Shown in pieces: positions 1 through 5,437 of a DNA stretch of 10,010 nucleotides. This stretch comes from an uncultured Bacteroidales bacterium. GTDB lineage: Bacteria > Bacteroidota > Bacteroidia > Bacteroidales > UBA932. The stretch is from contig CAMZCW010000072.1 in the NCBI GenBank assembly GCA_947305045.1, forward strand, positions 1 to 10,010, written 5' to 3'. Below the pieces are notes generated by a model, which was not told where the DNA came from, searched no databases, and saw only the letters and a program-made list of their open reading frames with translations. Numbering within the stretch: position 1 is the first letter of the stretch; each line of letters opens with the position of its first letter. The position numbers and the translations under genes were made by a program.

Positions 1-62
1 GCGGCATGGCCTACGGCCTTATCCCCATCATTCCCACCTTCACCGTCACGTACAAGTTCTGA
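1..62 (+). CDS. C-terminal end of a probable TonB-dependent outer-membrane receptor (partial)
   Basis: Only the last 20 codons and the TGA stop (60-62) are inside the window. The readable end is GMAYGLIPIIPTFTVTYKF, a final beta-strand pattern of alternating residues ending in phenylalanine, which is the usual terminal signature of outer-membrane beta-barrels recognised by the BAM complex. The stop overlaps by one base the ATG of the following DUF4249-type lipoprotein (TGATG), so the two are translationally coupled. In Bacteroidota, DUF4249 proteins are commonly encoded directly after a carboxypeptidase-regulatory-domain TonB-dependent receptor, which is why I call it a receptor rather than some other barrel. 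The rest of the protein is not visible, so the substrate is unknown. Confidence 0.6.
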   Translation, partial: GMAYGLIPIIPTFTVTYKF

Positions 63-1054
63 TGAAAAAAGCATTCTACCTATTGTCGATACTGCTTCTT
101 GCCGCCTCCTGCGAGATTCCGTTCCAGCTGGAGCAGGACGGGCAGGCGCGCATCTATGTGCAGGGCATCGTCCACAACGGCGAGGTCTTTGTCAGCACCC
201 AGGTAGCCAATCCCGTAAGCGGGAAGCAACTCGGTCAGGTGCCCATAGACGTACGCACCGCCTTTGACGGGGACCGCTTCCTCCTGGAGGCCCAGGCCGA
301 TGGCATGGAAACGGCAAGTGGCAGCACCACGGTGCCGCCCCAACCGGACTTGGTGGCCGTTACCGCTAAAACCTTCCCCATCGACACGCTTACGGTCACG
401 CAAGTTACCTTTAAACTGAACCACGCGCCGGCAGAGGGCGAATATTATGGCATCCGCATCCGGCGGGACCGGCACCTGGCCTTTGAAGACGGCACCGAGA
501 AAGACACCACTTCCTACGCCACGCCCGGCTATATCCTCACCTTAATCGAGAGTGGCAGCTTTGACCTGGAGGACTTTATGCAGGTGAGCTTTGACGGCAC
601 ACGGCTGGGTGGGGCCGAGTATCAGCCGCTCACCCTGGTTACCAGGAAGCAGTTCCGGGAGAATGAATATACGTTCTACCTGGGCTCTTTTGATGCGCAG
701 CTGCTGGACGCCATCCGGGGCCGCATGCCGCAGGGCGACACGGGCGCTGCCGGCGGCGATATCGCCAGCGGAGAAGTGGGAAAGCAGAAGGACAAGAAGG
801 AGGAGGTTGAACCCGTGGAAACCCACACGGAATATACCTTTACGTTCTACAGGCTTTCGGAAGAATTCTTCCTCTTTGCCAAGGCCCTGTTCCAGAGCAA
901 TTTTGACTTCTTGTCCAATATGGGCCTTATCCCCGCCAACTTTACCTGGAGCAATGTCCAGGGCGGTCTGGGCGTGGTGGGGGCCGTGAGCAGCGTCACT
1001 ATGGGCCCCTACTGCTATGATCCGCTTCCTGAAGGCTCCGGTGAAGAAAATTAA
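62..1054 (+). CDS. DUF4249-type surface lipoprotein
   Basis: A 330-residue exported lipoprotein. Residues 1-16 form a signal peptide (basic MKK, then a leucine-rich core) ending in the lipobox LAASC, so Cys17 is the expected lipidation site. The opening after the cysteine (EIPFQLEQDGQARIYVQGIV) and the glycine-rich segment near residues 300-315 (VQGGLGVVGAVSSV) resemble DUF4249 proteins as I recall the family, in which a 'GGLGIFGA'-like motif is typical. A charged, low-complexity segment at about residues 224-258 (rich in G, K, E) looks like a lineage-specific insert. The family has no established biochemical activity. Its location behind a TonB-dependent receptor suggests a surface-exposed partner of that receptor in nutrient uptake, analogous to but not homologous in name with SusD. 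The start is fixed by the TGATG overlap and the signal peptide. Family assignment is by pattern memory, not by a profile search. Confidence 0.75.
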   Translation: MKKAFYLLSILLLAASCEIPFQLEQDGQARIYVQGIVHNGEVFVSTQVANPVSGKQLGQVPIDVRTAFDGDRFLLEAQADGMETASGSTTVPPQPDLVAVTAKTFPIDTLTVTQVTFKLNHAPAEGEYYGIRIRRDRHLAFEDGTEKDTTSYATPGYILTLIESGSFDLEDFMQVSFDGTRLGGAEYQPLTLVTRKQFRENEYTFYLGSFDAQLLDAIRGRMPQGDTGAAGGDIASGEVGKQKDKKEEVEPVETHTEYTFTFYRLSEEFFLFAKALFQSNFDFLSNMGLIPANFTWSNVQGGLGVVGAVSSVTMGPYCYDPLPEGSGEEN

Positions 1055-1061
1055 AATAAAT

Positions 1062-1092
1062 TTTGCTATTTCGGGAAAAGATGCTACCTTTG
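1062..1092 (+). promoter_or_regulatory. Bacteroidota promoter of tRNA-Val
   Basis: A TTTG element (1062-1065) and a TACCTTTG element (1085-1092) are separated by 19 bases, an exact match to the Bacteroidota sigma-ABfr consensus TTTG-N19/21-TANNTTTG. It sits 11 bases upstream of the tRNA, right after the stop codon of the DUF4249 gene, so the tRNA has its own promoter. Confidence 0.8.
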
Positions 1093-1103
1093 CATTCCCC
1101 AAC

Positions 1104-1178
1104 AGGGGCGTAGCTCAGCTGGTTTAGAGCGCTTCAGTCACATTGAAGAGGTCATCGGTTCGAATCCGATCGTCCCTA
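1104..1178 (+). tRNA. tRNA-Val (anticodon CAC)
   Basis: A 75-nt cloverleaf: acceptor AGGGGCG pairs with CGTCCCT (1171-1177, with one G-U pair), the D stem is GCTC/GAGC, the anticodon stem CTTCA/TGAAG encloses the loop GTCACAT, and the T stem ATCGG/CCGAT encloses TTCGAAT. The anticodon is CAC, reading the valine codon GUG, and the discriminator base is A73, consistent with valine identity. The CCA end is not encoded and must be added enzymatically. The usual annotation trap is to start at GGGG; starting one base earlier at A1104 gives full pairing. Confidence 0.93.
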
Positions 1179-1182
1179 CTCA

Positions 1183-1212
1183 AAAAAGAGGCCTTTCTCA
1201 AGGTCTCTTTTT
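1183..1212. terminator. Bidirectional intrinsic terminator between tRNA-Val and a convergent lipoprotein gene
   Basis: Twelve-bp stem (1183-1194 with 1201-1212, one G-U pair) around a 6-base loop. The stem begins with an A-run and ends with a T-run, so it reads as a terminator on both strands. It lies just after tRNA-Val on + and 19 bases after the stop of the 1231-2073 gene on -. Confidence 0.85.
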
Positions 1213-1230
1213 CTATTATACGGGGCCTGA

Positions 1231-2073
1231 TTACTCGATGGAAACAGCCGGCCAGCCGTAGTCCTGGTAGCAGGACAGCTTAATGCCCGTGGAGTCGGCG
1301 TAGTCCCGGATGGACTGGATACGGGCCGCCTTTTTGGCTTCTTCATCGGACATGAGGGCAATCAGGGATGGATAGCGGTCGCCAAAAATGGCCTTGGCGG
1401 TGCGGGTGAAAGAACTGCCGTCCTCCACGGCGTCAAAACGGGTGACCTCAAAGCTGGTGTTGTTCTTTCTCACATGCATGCAGCCGGGATGGCTTCCGCC
1501 GGAAACCGCAAGGAGCGTGTCCCCTGCCTGGTTATAATTCTCCACCAGGAAATCTCCCCAGATACGGATGTCGTCCGGATTGCTTACATCGGCATCCACA
1601 ATAAGGTTGTACGGGATGCAGTGCTCTCCAGGGGCGTACTGCGCGCCCAGCTGTTTCATATAGCGGGCAATCGCGGACATGTAAGTATCTTCCTCTGCGC
1701 CAGGCTTATAGGCGCAAATTTTACCGTCTTTCACCTGCACGTCCGTGAGGGCGGAATGGCCTTTGTCCGAATAGACAACGCGGTACCAGCCATCGCCCAG
1801 CGCCTCAATTTCCTTCACGCCGGACTGCTTGGACGGGCCGTCCTGGTAACCGGAGCGGAATACCCAATAGGAGTAGGTGTCCATATAATCGGCCTCCCAG
1901 ATGGCGGCGAGGACCTCCTGGGAAAGAACGCTTTCCAGGTAGGCGTCCTCTACGGGCTTGTCGCCAAGGATATGCTCGTAAAAATCGGCAATCAGGGCCG
2001 TGTCGCTCTGCTTGGGCTGGCCGCATCCCAGCAGCATAAGGCCCGCAAAAAGGAGAATCAGGATTCTTTTCAT
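1231..2073 (-). CDS. Lipoprotein of unknown function, possibly with a DUF3828-like N-terminal part
   Basis: A 280-residue predicted lipoprotein. The signal peptide (MKRILILLFAGLMLLGC) has the lipobox LLGC with Cys17 as lipidation site, which fixes the start because the next methionine lies inside the hydrophobic core. The body is mixed alpha/beta in character. The segment at about residues 26-120 (FYEHILG..., YLESVLSQEVLAAIWEADYMDTYSYW, then WYRVVYSDKG...VQVKDGKI) is reminiscent of DUF3828-type proteins, a weak resemblance. The C-terminal half contains the segments YNLIVDADVSNPDDIRIWG, GSHPGCMHV and AKAIFGDRYPSL, which I do not recognise as a named domain. It is monocistronic by context: own promoter at 2078-2108, terminator at 1183-1212, and a hairpin separating it from the upstream lipoprotein gene. 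Membrane anchoring is supported; a molecular function is not. Confidence 0.7.
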   Translation of the reverse strand: MKRILILLFAGLMLLGCGQPKQSDTALIADFYEHILGDKPVEDAYLESVLSQEVLAAIWEADYMDTYSYWVFRSGYQDGPSKQSGVKEIEALGDGWYRVVYSDKGHSALTDVQVKDGKICAYKPGAEEDTYMSAIARYMKQLGAQYAPGEHCIPYNLIVDADVSNPDDIRIWGDFLVENYNQAGDTLLAVSGGSHPGCMHVRKNNTSFEVTRFDAVEDGSSFTRTAKAIFGDRYPSLIALMSDEEAKKAARIQSIRDYADSTGIKLSCYQDYGWPAVSIE

Positions 2074-2077
2074 TCCG

Positions 2078-2108
2078 CAAAAATAAGCATTTATGGGGTA
2101 ATATCAAA
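2078..2108 (-). promoter_or_regulatory. Bacteroidota promoter immediately before the 1231-2073 lipoprotein gene
   Basis: Read on the minus strand: TTTG (complement of 2105-2108), 19 bases, then TATTTTTG (complement of 2078-2085). This fits the TTTG-N19-TANNTTTG consensus exactly. The -7 element ends only four bases before the ATG (2073-2071), so the expected start of transcription falls at or within a few bases of the start codon. Confidence 0.7.
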
Positions 2109-2164
2109 AGGATATGGGCTGCGGGGAAAGGACTGGCCACCCAGACGGATTGCTACCGCAACAA

Positions 2165-2211
2165 GGTCCACCTGTGCTTTGTCTATTTTGAGAACAAAGC
2201 ACAGGTGGACC
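2165..2211. repeat. Perfect 18-bp inverted repeat with an 11-base loop
   Basis: The left arm GGTCCACCTGTGCTTTGT (2165-2182) is exactly complementary to the right arm 2194-2211; the loop is 2183-2193. It begins 31 bases after the stop of the 2242-4668 gene and lies upstream of the promoter of the next gene on the same strand. Position suggests a transcription terminator or mRNA 3' end for the 2242-4668 gene, but the expected run of T after the stem is absent (TTGTTGCGG follows), so this is not a canonical intrinsic terminator. The surrounding 2112-2241 stretch holds no other recognisable feature. Confidence 0.75.
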
Positions 2212-2241
2212 CGTCAGTAAGGGATTATCGAATGCTAACGA

Positions 2242-4668
2242 TTAAATCCAGCCCTTAATCTCATTGTAAATGAAGTTGGCCATATAAGTCATGCCCGCAT
2301 CGTTCGGATGAACACCTGACACTTTGGGGATATTTACATTATCATAGGTGTTTCCTGCATTGTGGAAACTGACCGTCTTGATGCGACCTGCATACCCGTG
2401 ATTTGCAAAATACGTCGTCACTCCCTTGATCCACGCGTCCTGTGCATCCGTCATGCCATCTCCGACAAGGCATACAATCTTTACGTCATCATGATCATTG
2501 AAGATTCTCCTGAGCAGTTCCACATAAGCCGGCATAAAGTAATCCAAATCCAGATCTGCGGAAGCTGTGGCGCACAATGCCTCTACCTCACCGGAAGCGG
2601 GACTGTATTGGCCCAGGCCTCCATCCTCGGAGTAATAATACTTGCCGTTCTCATTATAATAGTCTCCGGGTCTGGGGACATTGCCCTTACTGAATACCCT
2701 GTCGTTGGTCCCGCCATAAAGAATCAATACATCGGGGTCCCCTATCCCGCTTTCATCATAGCGGGTCAGGAAACACTTGGCCTTCGTTGATTTGATCGAA
2801 TAGCTTTTACGAGAACCAACACACTCGAAATTCTCTTCAGCATAGGAAACGCAAGAGCCGGAATAGGAGATATTCTTCTCCAAGGTTGCACCTTCGAACA
2901 TGGCGATCAGCTTCATCCAATAAGTCATGTAAACATCATTCAATGTTCCATAAGGATAGTAGGTCGTATAGCCCTGCGGGATGTACCCGGCATAGGTCGA
3001 TATTGAATCGCCGAAGATGCTGAACTTGAGACCTGTAGGAGCGGGTTCAGGGGTAATAGGATCAGTCGGATTAACCGGATTGAACCAGAAGCGGGCCGGA
3101 ACAAGAGCCGAGTTGGCACATACCCCACCCTGATCGTAACGGGCGGCATCATACTCCGCCTGTGACATATACAGGCGGCATTTCTTGGCAACAACAGCAC
3201 CGGCAGCCTGATTGGAGTCCATCGCAGTCTGGTAGAACATATTGTTGCACTGCGTCTTGTCCGATATATGCGAGATGGTGAAATTGGGGCCCAGATTAAT
3301 TTCTGTCATCCAGGTGCAGCCCATGAACACAGCCTTGCAGTATTGGAGGGACGTCGTGTAGGTGTTGCCGAATCTGGCGACCTTCAGGTTAGGACAATTC
3401 TCAAACATGAACTGCATGTTTGTTACCTTGGAGAAATCACAATCCCCGAAATCTACCGATTCAAGATTCGTACAGCCGGAGAACATTCTTTCAAGCGTAG
3501 CGCCGTCCGCGGTATCTACATTATTGAATGTAACGGTCTTCAGATTGGTGAAATTGCGGAACAGATAGTTGTTGGCAGCCTGGAGATCAATCTTGGACGC
3601 CTCCGTGCACACATAAAGGGTTTTCTCCTTGATATAAGCGAAGATATTGGTATTACCGCCATTCAAGCCACTTGAAACCGTATTGCTTGCCGTATTAAAA
3701 TTACCGTCAAAGAGGGTGTGTGCCTTAATTACAGCATGCTCGATGGTGGTATTCGCTTCTGTTGCTGTACCCGATCCGCCTGCAATTTTCTTCACACGGC
3801 CAGTGAACTGAACCTCATCACCGGAGGTTCTGAGAACTGCCTTGCCTGTATTGGCCGTGAAATCCGTTGTGTTGAGCGTGCCTACAGGACGGACATGATT
3901 GCGCTGTATGGAGACAGAGTTTGCGGTTGTACGCTTGCAAAGTTGGTTATCCTCATTTACATAGGCAAGGGCAAGACCAACATTATACGTATAAGGACGA
4001 ACGGCAATATAGTATGTGCCGGGCGCAATCACGTTTTGACCGGGCTGCGGAACCAGCGTGATACTCGTGCGCATAGTGGTTGGATCCGGAAGATTGACTG
4101 CTTGATTGTTGGTATTGAATTCGAACGTGCCGCAAATGCCCATCGTCGAGCCCTTTCCGCCTCCGAGATGAATCTCCTTGACAACAAGTCCGTCAGGCAC
4201 CACAACTTTCACAAGTCCTACACAATTGTAAAGAGCGGCTTCGCCCGATGTGCCGACTACCTTAGTCGCACTCACCAGCGCATTGGGGTCTGCGCTGCCG
4301 GGAGTAGCCACCTGAATCTCAGGGATTGAGTAAGTTACCACCGAACCTTTTACGGTAATATTATCACTGAAAGGACTTACCAGGACATAAAATGCAGCGG
4401 AGGCTGCAGTACCCGAGAAGCTCGCCTTCGCACCGCCCGCCGACGTTTCAAAACAGTTCATGCTCGTGCCGTCCCACACGCCGATTCTATCGCCAGGCAG
4501 GAATTCTACAGCATTTCCATTGAGACTGGCCTTTGAGTCTGAAAGCTCATTGGTCACACTGAAAGTGAGACTGACCTTGGGATTCGTCTCAAGCATATCC
4601 TCCTTCATGCAGGAGAACACGGTTGCGGCACAGGTAAGTGCCAAAACACTCTTTAGAAAATTATTCAT
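2242..4668 (-). CDS. Multidomain surface lipoprotein: fimbrillin-like, BspA-type (DUF285) and SGNH hydrolase regions
   Basis: An 808-residue predicted lipoprotein with lipobox TVFSC (Cys20). Residues about 25-270 resemble Bacteroidales fimbrillin-like lipoproteins (FLPGDRIGVWDG, then a run of short beta-strands ending near RNHVRPVGTLN). Residues about 275-510 contain BspA/DUF285-type units (LERMFSGCTNLESVDFGDCD, MQFMFENCPNLKVARFG). A proline-rich linker lies at 529-545. Residues 546-808 form an SGNH/GDSL hydrolase domain: GDS with Ser555 (block I), SYSGS with Gly604 (block II), GGTND with Asn655 (block III) and HPNDAG with His787 (block V). Expected role: cell-surface or secreted esterase/deacetylase on a glycan or other ester, displayed by adhesive modules; the substrate is not evident. 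The residue three before the catalytic His, usually Asp, is Ser784. The gene lies 18 bases after a small ORF, in apparent operon. By eye its base composition is more AT-rich than ileS, as in accessory surface genes. Confidence 0.8.
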   Translation of the reverse strand: MNNFLKSVLALTCAATVFSCMKEDMLETNPKVSLTFSVTNELSDSKASLNGNAVEFLPGDRIGVWDGTSMNCFETSAGGAKASFSGTAASAAFYVLVSPFSDNITVKGSVVTYSIPEIQVATPGSADPNALVSATKVVGTSGEAALYNCVGLVKVVVPDGLVVKEIHLGGGKGSTMGICGTFEFNTNNQAVNLPDPTTMRTSITLVPQPGQNVIAPGTYYIAVRPYTYNVGLALAYVNEDNQLCKRTTANSVSIQRNHVRPVGTLNTTDFTANTGKAVLRTSGDEVQFTGRVKKIAGGSGTATEANTTIEHAVIKAHTLFDGNFNTASNTVSSGLNGGNTNIFAYIKEKTLYVCTEASKIDLQAANNYLFRNFTNLKTVTFNNVDTADGATLERMFSGCTNLESVDFGDCDFSKVTNMQFMFENCPNLKVARFGNTYTTSLQYCKAVFMGCTWMTEINLGPNFTISHISDKTQCNNMFYQTAMDSNQAAGAVVAKKCRLYMSQAEYDAARYDQGGVCANSALVPARFWFNPVNPTDPITPEPAPTGLKFSIFGDSISTYAGYIPQGYTTYYPYGTLNDVYMTYWMKLIAMFEGATLEKNISYSGSCVSYAEENFECVGSRKSYSIKSTKAKCFLTRYDESGIGDPDVLILYGGTNDRVFSKGNVPRPGDYYNENGKYYYSEDGGLGQYSPASGEVEALCATASADLDLDYFMPAYVELLRRIFNDHDDVKIVCLVGDGMTDAQDAWIKGVTTYFANHGYAGRIKTVSFHNAGNTYDNVNIPKVSGVHPNDAGMTYMANFIYNEIKGWI

Positions 4669-4686
4669 CTCGATTACTCTTACAAA

Positions 4687-4836
4687 TTACCATATCAGAT
4701 CAGAATCTTCTTCGAACGATTCCACAGAAGTTCCGTCATTCAAGCTCATGCATATCACAGAAGCTTCGGACAACATGATTGTCGTTGTTTCAGGAGCTTT
4801 ATACTCCATTTTGTCAATTTTGCTAATTTTGTTCAT
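4687..4836 (-). CDS. Small ORF: 49-residue peptide of a Bacteroidales short-peptide type, upstream of the surface lipoprotein
   Basis: Read on the minus strand from ATG at 4836 to TAA at 4687. The product starts MNKISKIDKMEYKAPETTTI and continues MLSEASVICMSLNDG, ending in an acidic tail SFEEDSDLIW. It has no signal peptide or membrane segment. It resembles numerous uncharacterised 40-70-residue Bacteroidales peptides having a basic start, a Y-x-x-P motif, a hydrophobic I-x-L/VIC-S centre and an acidic tail ending in an aromatic residue, often found beside surface lipoprotein genes; this is recall, not a search. The stop is 18 bases before the ATG of the 808-residue lipoprotein, so the two are likely cotranscribed. 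A second in-frame ATG at codon 10 (MEYKAPE) would give a 40-residue form; neither start has a strong ribosome binding site, which is usual in this phylum. Function unknown: peptide precursor, regulator or translated leader are all open. Confidence 0.6.
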   Translation of the reverse strand: MNKISKIDKMEYKAPETTTIMLSEASVICMSLNDGTSVESFEEDSDLIW

Positions 4837-4938
4837 TGTTACCAGCTATTATTTTAGGTTAATATGTAAATCCAATTCAATCCAGTTCCAGCGTGGCTCC
4901 GGAAACGATTCCCGAGCTACCCCGTGCTGCAACGGCCA

Positions 4939-4946
4939 CAAAAATA
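4939..4946 (-). promoter_or_regulatory. Possible -7 promoter element for the peptide-lipoprotein operon
   Basis: On the minus strand TATTTTTG matches the -7 element TANNTTTG, but no TTTG is found 19-21 bases upstream, so only half of the consensus is met. If used, it would give a leader of roughly 100 bases before the ATG at 4836; that leader contains an imperfect hairpin at 4896-4917 (4 bp, a mismatch, 4 bp, 4-base loop). No other TANNTTTG is present between here and the small ORF. Confidence 0.35.
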
Positions 4947-5093
4947 TCGCAGGTGTATTAATAAACCCCTTAACAAAAGGATTAACGGAAAAAAAACTTG
5001 TGTTGATGCATGAAAAATTATCGCGTGGCGTCCAAAAAGCCCCGGAATGCCGCGCCCACGTAGTAGGCCGCCAGATCTAGACTATCTTAACTC

Positions 5094-5179
5094 TTCGTCC
5101 TCAAAAAAGCCCGTTTTTAAGGATGAAAGGGGCGAAATGGGCATCTCGTCCTCAAAAACGGGGCAAAACAAGGATGAGA
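5094..5179. repeat. Two imperfect 51-base-spaced units, each with an internal dyad
   Basis: Unit 1 has TTCGTCCT (5094-5101) facing AGGATGAA (5120-5127). Unit 2 has TCTCGTCCT (5144-5152) facing AGGATGAGA (5171-5179). In both the arms pair with one G-U and flank an A-rich segment starting TCAAAAA. Corresponding positions are exactly 51 bases apart (TCGTCCT at 5095 and 5146; AGGATGA at 5120 and 5171), while the intervening bases differ, so the dyad arms are better conserved than the loops. Confidence 0.6.
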
Positions 5180-5213
5180 TTCCGGGAGCGCTTTTCTCCC
5201 GCCTGCGGGCATT

Positions 5214-5265
5214 GCCGCGATTGCACGTAAACTTACGGAGAAGGCTGATTTTTTGCAATCGCGGC
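5214..5265. repeat. 12-bp perfect inverted repeat with 28-base loop
   Basis: GCCGCGATTGCA (5214-5225) is exactly complementary to TGCAATCGCGGC (5254-5265). The loop begins with a second palindrome, CGTAAACTTACG (5226-5237). No T-run follows on either strand in the right place, so it is not a standard terminator. Confidence 0.65.
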
Positions 5266-5284
5266 CAGACCTCTGACGACGCGA

Positions 5285-5306
5285 AAAGCCGGCTTTTGCC
5301 GGCTTT
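5285..5306 (-). terminator. Intrinsic terminator of tRNA-Ser
   Basis: On the minus strand AAAGCCGGC, loop AAAA, GCCGGCTTT followed by T. The 9-bp GC-rich stem starts 5 bases after the tRNA 3' end. The symmetric A and T runs mean that it could also act on + strand transcripts. Confidence 0.85.
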
Positions 5307-5310
5307 GAAG

Positions 5311-5395
5311 CGGAGGAAGAGGGATTCGAACCCCCGGTGCCTTGCAGCACAACAGTTTTCAAGACTGCCGCCATCGACCACTCGGCCATTCCTCC
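5311..5395 (-). tRNA. tRNA-Ser (anticodon TGA)
   Basis: An 85-nt class II tRNA read on the minus strand. Acceptor GGAGGAA (5395-5389) pairs with TTCCTCC (5318-5312), and the discriminator base is G (5311), as expected for serine. The anticodon stem GCAGT/ACTGT encloses the loop CTTGAAA, giving anticodon TGA for the UCA codon. A long variable arm (TGTGCTGCAAGGCACC region) and a GGTTCGAATCC T-arm complete it. No encoded CCA. Its own promoter and terminator flank it. Confidence 0.95.
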
Positions 5396-5406
5396 AAAAG
5401 GGATTG

Positions 5407-5437
5407 CAAAGGTAGTAAAAAATTATTCCTTTGCAAA
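5407..5437 (-). promoter_or_regulatory. Bacteroidota promoter of tRNA-Ser, overlapping the end of lspA
   Basis: Minus strand TTTG (complement of 5434-5437), 19 bases, TACCTTTG (complement of 5407-5414): an exact consensus match, 11 bases upstream of the tRNA. The -33 element lies inside the last codons of lspA (…FAKE-stop), whose stop is at 5423-5425. Confidence 0.82.

Larger units (their letters stand above)
4950..5283. other. Gene-free stretch rich in dyad symmetries
   Basis: About 330 bases between the peptide-lipoprotein operon and the tRNA-Ser terminator hold no convincing gene. Contents, left to right: an A8 run (4989-4996); a short minus-strand open segment (5018-5086) ending RGFLDATR that could be a gene remnant; a 51-base tandem imperfect duplication, each unit with a GTCCT/AGGAT dyad; a GGGAG/CTCCC hairpin (5184-5200); and a 12-bp perfect inverted repeat (5214-5225 with 5254-5265). 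No promoter matching both Bacteroidota elements was seen in it. Confidence 0.55.

Noticed and set aside
1474..2220. A 248-codon + strand open frame over the 280-residue lipoprotein gene
   Set aside because: It is antisense to a gene with signal peptide, promoter and terminator, and shows no recognisable motif.
2112..2244. A + strand protein-like reading (DCYRNKVHLCFVYFENKAQVD) across the 18-bp hairpin
   Set aside because: It has no start or conserved motif that I know, and its apparent symmetry is produced by the palindrome.
3718..4329. A + strand open frame opposite the 808-residue lipoprotein
   Set aside because: Antisense shadow; the minus-strand frame has a lipobox and SGNH motifs.
4823..4830. 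TAATTTTG on the + strand resembling a -7 promoter element
   Set aside because: It lies within the small ORF codons, has no TTTG at 19-21 bases upstream, and no + strand gene follows.
4896..4917. Hairpin in the putative leader of the peptide-lipoprotein operon as a riboswitch
   Set aside because: A single small interrupted stem with no known aptamer features; too little to call a regulatory RNA.
5121..5129. Cys after catalytic Asp125 in LspA as a sign of inactivity
   Set aside because: The two catalytic aspartates and surrounding motifs are intact, and small residues at this position are usual in Bacteroidota LspA.
5094..5179. CRISPR-like pair of repeats
   Set aside because: Only two imperfect units, with conserved arms split around a variable centre, and no cas genes; not a repeat-spacer array.
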